Made by a program: the position numbers and the translations under genes
In this document: piece after piece, positions 8,955-16,530 of the stretch
Layout of the letters: each line of letters begins with the position of its first letter
How positions within the stretch are numbered: the first letter of the stretch is position 1
Assembly (NCBI GenBank): GCA_947497295.1
Contig: CANMFU010000009.1
Location: forward strand, 62,001 to 126,000
DNA: 64,000 nucleotides
Direction of reading: 5' to 3'
DNA from: an uncultured Roseovarius sp.
GTDB lineage: Bacteria > Pseudomonadota > Alphaproteobacteria > Rhodobacterales > Rhodobacteraceae
Notes under the pieces: generated by a model
What the model saw: the letters and a program-made list of their open reading frames with translations, nothing else
Told to the model about the DNA's origin: nothing
The model's database searches: none

Positions 8955-10991
8955 TCATGCTTCGTCGTCATACCAGTAATCGACGCCCCAATAGCGGGCT
9001 TCCGCCTCGGCGGCATCCGCCCATTCCTCCTCGAGGTCCCCATAGTCCAGGTCATAAAGGGCGTCACCCTCGTCATAGCCCTGTGCGCTCCATCCCTCTT
9101 GGGCGGCTTCCCATTCAGCCCATTCGGCGGCCTCATAGGGGTCATACCCGCCATCTTCATAGGCCCAGCTGTCATGGGAGCGGTCATCGACATGCGCCGG
9201 CAGATAGCACGCCAATGTCGCGCGCGGACCTCCACAAATTGCGATTGTCGGACGGGGACAGCCCGTAAACGTACGGCGCGGCGGGCATCCCACCCGGGTC
9301 AGCCGGGGCGGGCATTGCGGCCCCACCAGTGTCCGGCGCGGGCATTGCGGCCCCGCCAGTGTCCGGCGCGGGCATTGCGGCCCCGCCAGTGTCCGCCGCG
9401 GGCATTGCGGCCCCACCAGTGTCCGGCGCGGGCATTGCGGCCCTACTAGGGTCGGTCGCGGACAACGCGGTCCTGTGAGGGTCGGTCGCGGACAGCGCGG
9501 CCCTACTAGGGTCGGGCGCGGACAGCGCGGCCCGATGAGGGTCGGGCGAGGACAGCTCGGCCCGACGATTGTCCGACGCGGGCACCAGGGTTCGACAAGA
9601 GTCCTGCGCACGATAGGCGGATTGAGCCGGTCATAGGCGGCCTTAATCTGGACGATGCCGGCACCGGAATGGGTGTCGAAACCGGTCGGCCCGATGTCCT
9701 TGGCGCTCGCCTTCAGATGCGCCTTCATCTCACTCGGCGTCGTGCCGGGCTGGGACTGTTTCAGCAGGGCCACCGCGCCGGCGAGGATCGGGGTCGCGGC
9801 GGAGGTGCCCGAATCGCTGTTGTTGTAGCCGGTGAAATGGCTGATGGAGCAGAAATCCGGCTTGTTCGGGTCGAGCGCGGCCGGGCCGCGGCTGCTGTAG
9901 CCGACGAACTCCTCGTTCTTGTTGACGGCACCGACGGTCATGACCAGCGGGTGGCCGTTGGCGCCCCAGATGCTGCGTCCGGGGCCGTTGTCGCTGCCGC
10001 AGCGGCTGTCCGGGCAGGTGTCGCCGCAATTACCGGCCGCGAACAGCACCAGAATCCCCTCGTTGATCGCCTCGACGACCTTGCGCGTGAAGGGGTGGTT
10101 GGGGTTGCGGGCATAGGTGGCATCCCAGCTTTCCTGAAAGATACCCCAGCTGTTGGTCAGCACCTGCGGGGTGCCGTCGCTGCGGAACCGGTTGATGGCC
10201 CAGTTGAACGCCTGGAGCGCGCGGCTGATCGTGCCCGGGGAGCCGCCGTTGCCGGCGATGCGCAGATCGTAAATCTGCGCCTCCGGCGCCATGCCCAGGA
10301 CATCGGTCGCACACATATTGCCGTGATTGCCCCATTTGCCGGATTCGGTCCCCCAGTCGGACGGCCAACCACCGATTACACGGGGAATCCGCCGCGAGGT
10401 CTCGCCGGATTTCACCGGCCGGCCCTGCGCGGTGATGCCGCTGTCGAGAACCCCAACCACCATGCCGGTGCCACGGAAACCCGCAGACCAGACTTGATCG
10501 ACGCCAAGATAGGTGGCGACATCCGCGATCGTCCCTTTCGGCGACGACGGGCTGCAATCGCAAGGGGGGATCGGACAGGCCGCCATGCCCTCGCCGGTCT
10601 GCGGATCGGGCTCGGAGGCATCAAAGCCCGGGAAGGGGGCGATCGGGGTATCCTTCCAGACGCCGGCGACGTCGGGCCGACTGCGCAGGGCGTTCAGTTC
10701 ATCCTCATCCGCCACCGTGCCGCGTACCAGGAATGTCTCGTGCGGGGCACTGCCGAATTCCTCGAGCCGCGCGCCGGGACCGCCGAGGCTGACCGGTTCA
10801 AACTCTTGATCGAGCGAGAAGCCGTCATCCGACAGCCGTTCGGCACTGTTGAAAGCAAGTGCGCCCGAGCCGCCCGGCATATAGCGCATTTCGACCAGCA
10901 CGCTGAGCCGACCGTCCTCGTCGACGGGTTCGGGGACCGTATCGGCCTGTGAAGTCTTGTCCTTGTCGGATCCTTTCTTGGGGGTTGCCAT
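8955..10991 (-). CDS. Subtilisin-like (S8) protease with C-terminal Cys/Thr decapeptide array
   Basis: The 678-residue protein has an I9-like prodomain (about residues 28-120, ending VWKDTPIAPF) and a subtilase domain with the full triad: D183 in VLDSG, H223 in GNHGN and S397 in SGTSAATP, plus oxyanion N321. After about residue 460 the fold gives way to ten tandem decapeptides (GPQCPRRTLA type, residues 467-567), degenerate copies to about 595, and an 80-residue tail rich in Asp, Glu, Tyr and Trp. No signal peptide is visible; the N terminus is hydrophilic. ATG 10991 has GGAGG seven bases upstream and is preferred to the TTG at 11009. It heads a set of lanthipeptide-type modifying genes and may be their substrate, their processing protease, or both. 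Confidence 0.9.
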   Translation of the reverse strand: MATPKKGSDKDKTSQADTVPEPVDEDGRLSVLVEMRYMPGGSGALAFNSAERLSDDGFSLDQEFEPVSLGGPGARLEEFGSAPHETFLVRGTVADEDELNALRSRPDVAGVWKDTPIAPFPGFDASEPDPQTGEGMAACPIPPCDCSPSSPKGTIADVATYLGVDQVWSAGFRGTGMVVGVLDSGITAQGRPVKSGETSRRIPRVIGGWPSDWGTESGKWGNHGNMCATDVLGMAPEAQIYDLRIAGNGGSPGTISRALQAFNWAINRFRSDGTPQVLTNSWGIFQESWDATYARNPNHPFTRKVVEAINEGILVLFAAGNCGDTCPDSRCGSDNGPGRSIWGANGHPLVMTVGAVNKNEEFVGYSSRGPAALDPNKPDFCSISHFTGYNNSDSGTSAATPILAGAVALLKQSQPGTTPSEMKAHLKASAKDIGPTGFDTHSGAGIVQIKAAYDRLNPPIVRRTLVEPWCPRRTIVGPSCPRPTLIGPRCPRPTLVGPRCPRPTLTGPRCPRPTLVGPQCPRRTLVGPQCPRRTLAGPQCPRRTLAGPQCPRRTLVGPQCPPRLTRVGCPPRRTFTGCPRPTIAICGGPRATLACYLPAHVDDRSHDSWAYEDGGYDPYEAAEWAEWEAAQEGWSAQGYDEGDALYDLDYGDLEEEWADAAEAEARYWGVDYWYDDEA
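9209..9593 (-). repeat. In-frame tandem 30-bp repeats encoding a Cys/Thr decapeptide array
   Basis: Ten units of 30 bp (the last 33 bp) lie in register with the protease frame between 9291 and 9593, followed by shorter degenerate copies to about 9209. The protein units run EPWC, GPSC, GPRC (three times) and GPQC (five times), each followed by Pro, a basic stretch and Thr in most units. Spacing is regular: Cys to Thr +4, Thr to next Cys +6. Neighbouring copies are nearly identical in DNA, which points to recent expansion by slippage or unequal crossover. The repeats are coding, have no spacers and are not a CRISPR. Confidence 0.95.
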
Positions 10992-11175
10992 GGGTCTTCC
11001 TCCGTTCAATTGGATGCGTGAAAAACAGAACCATGCAGCCTGCCCGTATCAGAGGCAGGCTGTCCAAACTCGCCAACAAACAGAAAGTTATCGCGGGCCG
11101 CGCGATCCTCGGTGCCCCAGTACTGCCGAGGGTATGGCAGAGGGCAATTCAGCCTCTCCGACCCTCCTGGTACCG

Positions 11176-11454
11176 TTAGGGGGCGAAAGGTGCGATGGGG
11201 GAATCCCCCCACACCTTTATGACATCGGGATGTGCCTCCAGCGCCTTTAGCGCTGATTTGTCCGAGACCGTCCCGTTGAGTATGAAGCTCGACGGAGCGC
11301 CCTGCGGGCTGCCCTGGCCGCCGTCCATCGGCACCGGTGCCGTTTCGGGATCCGGTTCGATCCCGAGGTCCGCCATGTAGCGCCCGACAGCCTCTTGGTC
11401 GTGAATGTCTAGCGCGGGCGACAGCCTTACTTCCACCATGACCCGCTCGGTCAT
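11176..11454 (-). CDS. Stand-alone subtilase prodomain-like protein (putative inhibitor/chaperone)
   Basis: The 92-residue product aligns by eye with the prodomain of the downstream protease. FILNGTVSDKSALKALEAHPDVIKVWGDSPIAPF here matches FLVRGTVADEDELNALRSRPDVAGVWKDTPIAPF there, in pieces such as NGTV/RGTV and SPIAPF/TPIAPF. Subtilase prodomains (inhibitor I9 type) help folding and inhibit the mature enzyme, so a free copy could act as a trans chaperone or immunity-type inhibitor. The ATG at 11454 overlaps the stop of a 16-codon ORF (ATGA) that has a good ribosome site; a GTG at 11541 in the same frame is an alternative start. The protease begins 185 bp downstream. Confidence 0.7.
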   Translation of the reverse strand: MTERVMVEVRLSPALDIHDQEAVGRYMADLGIEPDPETAPVPMDGGQGSPQGAPSSFILNGTVSDKSALKALEAHPDVIKVWGDSPIAPFAP

Positions 11455-11501
11455 GGCACGACCCGACTTGACGATGACTTGAAAATCCGGGGCTTGAACA
11501 T
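11451..11501 (-). CDS. 16-codon ORF translationally coupled to the prodomain-like gene
   Basis: ATG 11501 is preceded by AGGGAG at good spacing and encodes MFKPRIFKSSSSRVVP, with a TGA overlapping the ATG of the next gene. It may be a leader ORF that loads ribosomes for the prodomain gene, or the 5' stub of a longer gene. The run of four Ser followed by no Cys makes it a poor lanthipeptide core. It could also reflect a sequencing or real frameshift, because the downstream frame is open upstream to a GTG at 11541. Confidence 0.4.
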   Translation of the reverse strand: MFKPRIFKSSSSRVVP

Positions 11502-12169
11502 CTTCTTCTCCCTTTCCTGCGCGCCATTGCGAAGGCTGCACTGCTCCGGCAAATCCCCGGCCTTGTCAGATTGGAATCGAAATTTCCCATGTGGCGTCCT
11601 AACGCAATACGCGGGCAGGGACGAAAACAGGCACCTTTGGAAAATTGCGTTTCCCGTTTCCGAAACTTGTTGAACGGGGCGACGCCCGGACGAAACGGCA
11701 GGCGGCGCATACGACACTGGATACGCGGTCAGATCAACGCACCACTCGTTACTTCATGTCTTCGAAAGCCCGCCGGAAAACCAGATCGTCTGAATAACAT
11801 CACCCAAAAAGTTGGGTCCAGCGTGAAGAAATATCAAAAAATAGAGTATTTCCCTTTGAATAAGTATGGTCGATTTTCCGCTGAAATTCAAGATATTTCT
11901 CGTTAAAGGTGTGCCGGATCGCTCGCTAAGGGCCTTGTGAGTTCTATTCCGATTGCATCAGTTTGTGGTCGTGAACTTTGACATAGCTTCTCCTTCAAAC
12001 GTTGTTAATTCAACACGCGTATCGGGATCCCATTCCTGCGCCGCATGCCATCGAATCACCGAGACATTGTCGCCTTGCACCTGCGCTTACCGGGATTTCG
12101 GGGTGGGATTGTCGAGCGTGAAGGCCTATCTCTTTCTGCAACATGATCGCGAAAAGAGAAGACTTGGAA
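11502..12169. other. AT-richer intergenic region upstream of the protease/lanthipeptide operon
   Basis: No gene can be supported on either strand in these 670 bp. Base composition drops clearly compared with the operon, especially from 11780 to 11960. The stretch should contain the minus-strand promoter of the operon and the divergent promoter of the former dehydrogenase gene. Confidence 0.5.
11863..11891 (-). promoter_or_regulatory. Possible sigma-70-type promoter for the protease operon
   Basis: On the minus strand TTGAAT (11891-11886) is followed after 17 bp by CATACT (11868-11863). The spacing is ideal and the region is AT-rich, but the -10 hexamer is imperfect and the predicted start would lie about 350 bp before the first ORF. 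The evidence is pattern matching only. Confidence 0.25.
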
Positions 12170-12841
12170 ATGGCCACCAACGGCAAACAATTATTCACCA
12201 CGCTCGAGGCCGACGGCACGCTGACCGTCGCGCCCTAGAAGGTGTTCTTTCCCGACCCCACCGGCAATCAGGTTCTGGTGCGAATGGAGGCGGCGCCGAT
12301 CATCCCGTCCGGCCTTGCTATTCTGATGGGCGGAGCGGACGTCGAGAACGCACATTACACGTCGGGCAAGTTCGTGGCCAAGATGCCCGCGCCGGTGAAC
12401 GCCGCCTCGAGGGCGCGGCACGGTCTGAGGCTGCCCGCCGGCAACAAGGGTGCAGGGACCGTGATCGCCGTCGGCGACAGCGACGCTGCGCAGGCGCTCA
12501 TGGGGCAGCGGGTGTCTTGCGTGCCGGGCAATGCTTACAGTGAATATTGCCTTGCCGATGCCGCCATGTGCCTGCCACTGGGTGATCATTCCGCCGAAGA
12601 AGGCGCCAGCGCTTTCGTCAACTCGATGACCGCGCTCGGCTTTGCCGAGAACGCCAAGGCCGACGGGCAGGACGCCATTCTGCATACGGTGGGCGCGTCA
12701 AACCATGGCCAGATGCTGACACGTATCTGCCAGGAAGACGGGATTGACCTGGTGAACATCGTGCGCAAAGGCGATCAGGTCGATCTGTTGAAGGGGCTTT
12801 CCACAGGTCTTCGCCGCAGTCTGCACGAATGTCGGCAGTGA
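12170..12841 (+). pseudogene. Broken zinc-type/quinone-reductase-like dehydrogenase (MDR family)
   Basis: The frame starts at ATG 12170 (MATNGKQLFTTLEADGTLTV) and meets an in-frame TAG at 12236. It then continues as a medium-chain dehydrogenase: VLVRMEAAPIIPSGLAIL, the GTVIAVG strand, AYSEYCLADAAMCLPL and GASAFVNSMTALGF. It ends near residue 220 in the Rossmann domain after IVRKGDQVDLLK, where family members need another 100 residues. A nonsense codon plus a 3' truncation make this a pseudogene. The original enzyme probably reduced quinones or enals with NADPH. Confidence 0.8.
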
Positions 12842-13234
12842 CCGACAAAGCATATTTCGAACTTGCCTGTCAGGATAAGTCGCGACCTTATCCGCATCGC
12901 TTAAACGACCAGCATCTTTCTGGTTGCTGACCTACAGCTTCTGCCGCCAGACACCTTCAGAGCATTTGCGCCCATTGTGGGGGATGTCACAAGCTGGGAC
13001 AGCAGACAGGGCGCGCGGCGCAAGCTCAATGGCAAACTCATCGCACCGCATCTGAAAGTATGAGGGCAGGAAAGGCATCCGATGCGTATGTTATCCATCA
13101 CACAAAACTGGTCTTTTGCACTGGCTGGGCGGCATTTCGTTTACAATCTGGTGGACCCGCCAACTTGGCGGTATCATTAGACGCGGAGGCGCTGGTTTGC
13201 GCCGCGCGCGTTACGCTGCAGCAAGGAGGCTCTG
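12842..13234. other. Intergenic, possible gene remnant
   Basis: No intact gene is present. One short plus-strand frame ending at a TGA near 13063 (RRKLNGKLIAPHLKV at its end) looks protein-like and could be the 3' stub of a lost gene. The last 100 bp should include the promoter of the cytochrome gene. Confidence 0.35.
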
Positions 13235-13633
13235 ATGTCAGGTTTAAGAATTGGGATGCTATTTTCGATGGTCATAGGCATGCCCGTGATGGCTCAGGAC
13301 ATATCGGAAGGGGAGCGCCTGTATCAGCACAGATGCGCGGCCTGTCATGGATTGGATGCCGATGGCGCAGGACCGATGTCGCCGGTATTGCTTCTGCAGC
13401 CGACGGATTTGACGCAGTTGCAGCGCAAGAACGGCGATGAGTTTCCGCTTGAGCGGGTGATATGGCGTATCGACGGGCGCGACCCTTTGATCAGCCATGG
13501 GTCGCCCATGCCAGTCTACGGAGACTTTTTTGAGGGACGCGGTGTCACCGTGAAAAACCAGTCCGGCCAACCGATCATGACCAGCCAGCCCATCGTCGAT
13601 CTGGTCACCTGGCTTCAATCGATACAGCAATAG
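13235..13633 (+). CDS. Small c-type cytochrome
   Basis: A 132-residue protein with an N-terminal signal peptide (hydrophobic residues 4-20 ending VMAQD) and one heme-binding CAACH at residues 34-38. A methionine in SPMPVYG is the probable distal ligand. This is a mono-heme periplasmic cytochrome c of the class I type. An AAGGAGG lies seven bases before the ATG. It stands alone between a pseudogene and a convergent AhpD-like gene, so its redox partner cannot be named. Confidence 0.88.
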   Translation: MSGLRIGMLFSMVIGMPVMAQDISEGERLYQHRCAACHGLDADGAGPMSPVLLLQPTDLTQLQRKNGDEFPLERVIWRIDGRDPLISHGSPMPVYGDFFEGRGVTVKNQSGQPIMTSQPIVDLVTWLQSIQQ

Positions 13634-13718
13634 CGGTTGGGTGCGACCAAATTGCAGGCCGTCGCCAGCGGTGGCCCATCAAGTTTTTTCAGAGGTCGGT
13701 CAAGTCTGCGCGGTACAT

Positions 13719-13747
13719 GTTCGGACGATTTGGATAACCGTCCGAAC
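13719..13747. repeat. Perfect 9-bp inverted repeat between two convergent genes
   Basis: GTTCGGACG (13719-13727) and CGTCCGAAC (13739-13747) are separated by 11 bp. The pair lies between the 3' ends of the cytochrome and AhpD-like genes, where a terminator is expected, but no T tract follows on either strand. It may be a weak or Rho-assisted terminator. Confidence 0.45.
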
Positions 13748-13834
13748 CTGGACATTAAGCTGAGACTGATTGCCTGCGATACTGCGGTGCTTTTCAGAAA
13801 TGGCAACAGAACTCAGGCAAGTTGAGCGGTGGTG

Positions 13835-14170
13835 TCAACCGGTCAGCTCGTCATAGCATTCCAGCGCCTTGGCGGCATACATCATAGACGGGCCACCACC
13901 CATCTGGATCGCCATTGCCAGCACATCGCTGAGCTCCTCACGGGTGGCACCAGCCTTGATCAATGCCTCGACATGTAGCGAAATGCAGGGCTCGCAGCGG
14001 ATGCAAATGGAGATGCCAAGCGCTACGAATTCCTTGGTCTTGAAATCCAGAGTGCCACCTTCCTTCACGGTTTTGCCCATCGCATTGAAGGCACGGGTTG
14101 TTTCAGAAATCGCACCGTTAAGGTTGCGCAGCCCTTCGCGGGTCTCGTCAAGTTTAGCTTTCCAAGTCAT
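13835..14170 (-). CDS. Carboxymuconolactone decarboxylase (AhpD-like) family protein
   Basis: The 111-residue all-helical protein has the AhpD-type redox signature C59-EP-C62 followed by H66 (CEPCISLHV), with a preceding GISICIR segment. This is the CMD fold used in peroxidase partners, and the CxxCxxxH set suggests thiol-disulfide activity rather than lactone decarboxylation. GAGG upstream of the ATG supports the start. The gene is monocistronic. Whether it reduces a peroxiredoxin is not shown by its neighbours. Confidence 0.9.
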   Translation of the reverse strand: MTWKAKLDETREGLRNLNGAISETTRAFNAMGKTVKEGGTLDFKTKEFVALGISICIRCEPCISLHVEALIKAGATREELSDVLAMAIQMGGGPSMMYAAKALECYDELTG

Positions 14171-14560
14171 TGTCTGTCCTCAGTGGGGTGAAATCTGCGC
14201 CATGGCTATCCGATGCAATTACTGCGGGCATTGATCCGGGTCAAATCCAGCGCTGGATTTGCCAGATCGAGGATCACCCTCGCAGATTGCAAAACCAGGC
14301 GGTTGTACCCGAGGGGCGGCCAAGAGGCAGATGTGAAAGTCAATAACGACCTGGATCGACCTTGGAGGTTTCAGGATGCTCGCTATGCTGGATTGTTGCG
14401 AAACGGCCCGTACTGACTAAATATCATTGATGAGACAAAGCACAGCCCGCCGGACCAGCGCAGTTTAGCCATCACCGAAGGGTACGACGTCGCGCCGCGA
14501 GCCAGCACAGACGATGCGAGGTGCCGTCAAGGTATCGCTATAGAATGGGGAGAGGCTGAT
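14171..14560. other. Intergenic region without supported gene
   Basis: Nearly 400 bp between two divergent genes contain no frame with a ribosome site and protein-like composition. It should carry both promoters. I see no strong palindrome. Confidence 0.5.
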
Positions 14561-15271
14561 TTGCCAAAACTGATCCGTGTCGAACCGATGGCAAAACTAT
14601 TATTAGTGCTGTTTCTTTGCGCAGCGCCTCTGCTTGCAAGTGCAGACGAGGGCGGCGCCAAAGGAATACCCCAAGCCGCCGGTCTGATGTGGAACCGTAC
14701 CGGTTTGCCAGCCGTCTTTCCGCTTCAGGTCAAAACGCCTGCGGGGCAGGACTATTTCTTGACATTGATTGACGATGAAAGCGGTGAGGACGCCTTGGCA
14801 GCGTACATAAAGGGCGGCGAATTCTTCAGAGTTCTCGTCCCGCCGGGGGTGTTCAGGTTAAGCTTCGCCGCCGGAGACGTTTGGCAGGGCGAAAAGACCC
14901 TCTTTGGGTCAGGCAAGAAAACTCGGAAATTTGAGTTAGAGAAACCGCTGACGTTCAAGATTAGCGGTCTGGGGGCAAAGGCAGGCCACTTGGTTAATTT
15001 GCTCCAGGTCGGGGCGGGTGAAGTTGTAGAAGCTGCTGTAAAAGATCAGATGATTTGCCAGACGGTCAGGTCAAAGTTTCCAACGCCATCATACCCCACT
15101 GCAGAAGAAAAATGGGCACGAGAATACGGCGGTCCGGGCTGGATCAAGGCAGGGGACGGACGGCTAAAATACTTGGATGAGGATTTATTGGACCGGGACT
15201 TTAATCCAAATCATCCCGAGTACTATGTCCCCACATCCCAATTTCTGACTTGGTCGCAATACTGCGGTTGA
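14561..15271 (+). CDS. Secreted protein of unknown function
   Basis: A 236-residue protein with a clear signal peptide (MAKLLLVLFLCAAPLLASADE, starting at residue 10 of the longer form). The TTG at 14561 is preferred as the start because GGGGAGAGG lies five bases upstream, whereas the ATG at 14588 has no ribosome site. The mature part has a beta-rich stretch (FFRVLVPPGVFRLSFAAGD) that looks like an immunoglobulin or peptidase-regulatory type fold, and a C-terminal segment with HPEYYVPTSQFLTW. I do not recognise the family. It is monocistronic and less GC-rich than its neighbours. Confidence 0.7.
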   Translation: MPKLIRVEPMAKLLLVLFLCAAPLLASADEGGAKGIPQAAGLMWNRTGLPAVFPLQVKTPAGQDYFLTLIDDESGEDALAAYIKGGEFFRVLVPPGVFRLSFAAGDVWQGEKTLFGSGKKTRKFELEKPLTFKISGLGAKAGHLVNLLQVGAGEVVEAAVKDQMICQTVRSKFPTPSYPTAEEKWAREYGGPGWIKAGDGRLKYLDEDLLDRDFNPNHPEYYVPTSQFLTWSQYCG

Positions 15272-15560
15272 AAATTGCCGCTGGATCGCTGCTTCAGAGG
15301 CTCCGATCCCACCAGACTACAGTGCAGTCAGAGCGTGACTTTTCCCCGTTGAATTGGCGCATCCGTCCATCGCCAGACGCGCAGATAAAACGCGCCGGAT
15401 AAGTTCAAAGAATGGGCGTGCTTTCATACGTCCAATAACTGCCCGGCTGCGATACTTTGTTTAAGTTGCTCTAAAGTATAGATTATATCTTTTTTGGAAC
15501 TCAACACGATCCGCTGTGTTGTCTGGTCACAACAGCATCTGAAGCAACAAGGAGAAAAGA

Positions 15561-16403
15561 ATGAAACGTCTTCTCAGCACCACAGCACTCGTGATCGCAA
15601 TGACTGGCGCCGTGCACGCACAGGACAACACTTCCGGTTTTGGCCAGGTCGAAATGCAGCAGGGTGATTTTTACGCATCCAATCTGATCGGCATGCGCAT
15701 TTACAATTCCGAAAACGCCGTCGCAGCGGATACAACCATCGCAGATGGCGGCGAAGCCGAGTGGGATGATATCGGCGAAATCAACGATATCATCGTCACC
15801 AAAGACGGCAACGTAAGCGCCGTTATATTGGGCGTCGGCGGATTCCTTGGTATGGGCGAACGTGACGTGGCCGTTCCGATGAGCGAGATTACCGTTGTCC
15901 GCGAAGATGGCGACAGCGACGACCGTTTCCTGGTTGTGTCGACCACCAAAGAAGCGCTGGAGCAAGTTCCTGCCTTTGAGCGCGGCGATGTCATGAGCGC
16001 CGAAGCCGACATGGAGCAGAATGCCGAGCAGGTCGACGCAGGCATGGCCGCAGAGGGCACAGAGCGCGAAATGCTGCCGCGTCCCGCGGTTGAGCGTGAA
16101 GGCTATGCCGAAGCCGACATGGGTGTCGTACGTCAGATGACGTCCGAAGACCTTGAAGGCACGCTCGTCTATGGCGCCAATGACGAAAGCGTCGGCGAGA
16201 TTGATGCGCTCATTCTGGGCGACGATGGTTCGGTCGAGCGGGTCGTGATCAATGTTGGCGGGTTCCTGGGCATTGGCGAAAAGCCTGTCGCGGTGACCTT
16301 CGACGAACTGCAAATCCTGCAGGAGCAGGATGGTGACGATCTGCGGATCTACATCGACAGCACGCAGGAACGTCTGGAAGCGCAGCCTGAATTCGATCAG
16401 TAA
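15561..16403 (+). CDS. Periplasmic protein with two PRC-barrel domains
   Basis: The 280-residue protein has a signal peptide (cut near VHAQD, residue 21) and two copies of a PRC-barrel module: the first around GEINDIIVTKDGNVSAVILGVGGFLGMGE, the second around GEIDALILGDDGSVERVVINVGGFLGIGE. The copies share the core VGGFLG(M/I)GE and a following (V/P)VAV strand. An acidic linker separates them. PRC barrels in alphaproteobacterial envelope proteins are often stress-associated; no precise role is known. AAGGAG precedes the ATG and a strong terminator follows. Confidence 0.9.
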   Translation: MKRLLSTTALVIAMTGAVHAQDNTSGFGQVEMQQGDFYASNLIGMRIYNSENAVAADTTIADGGEAEWDDIGEINDIIVTKDGNVSAVILGVGGFLGMGERDVAVPMSEITVVREDGDSDDRFLVVSTTKEALEQVPAFERGDVMSAEADMEQNAEQVDAGMAAEGTEREMLPRPAVEREGYAEADMGVVRQMTSEDLEGTLVYGANDESVGEIDALILGDDGSVERVVINVGGFLGIGEKPVAVTFDELQILQEQDGDDLRIYIDSTQERLEAQPEFDQ

Positions 16404-16428
16404 TCCGACCGCGTGACATGACTATTGA

Positions 16429-16458
16429 GGCCCATCCACACCGGATGGGCCTTTTTTT
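16429..16458 (+). terminator. Rho-independent terminator after the PRC-barrel gene
   Basis: A perfect 9-bp GC-rich stem (GGCCCATCC / GGATGGGCC) with a five-base loop is followed by seven T. It lies 26 bp after the stop codon. Confidence 0.95.
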
Positions 16459-16530
16459 CATTTCCGCCATTCGATTATAATCAGGCGGGCGACGCCCCGC
16501 ATCGTATCTGTCGCAGAAAGGGCCACGACC

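Noticed and set aside
9291..9593. Tandem 30-bp repeats as a CRISPR array
   Set aside because: The repeats abut without unique spacers and are in frame within the protease gene.
11451..11501. The 16-residue ORF as a lanthipeptide precursor
   Set aside because: It has Ser but no Cys, so it cannot form thioether rings by itself.
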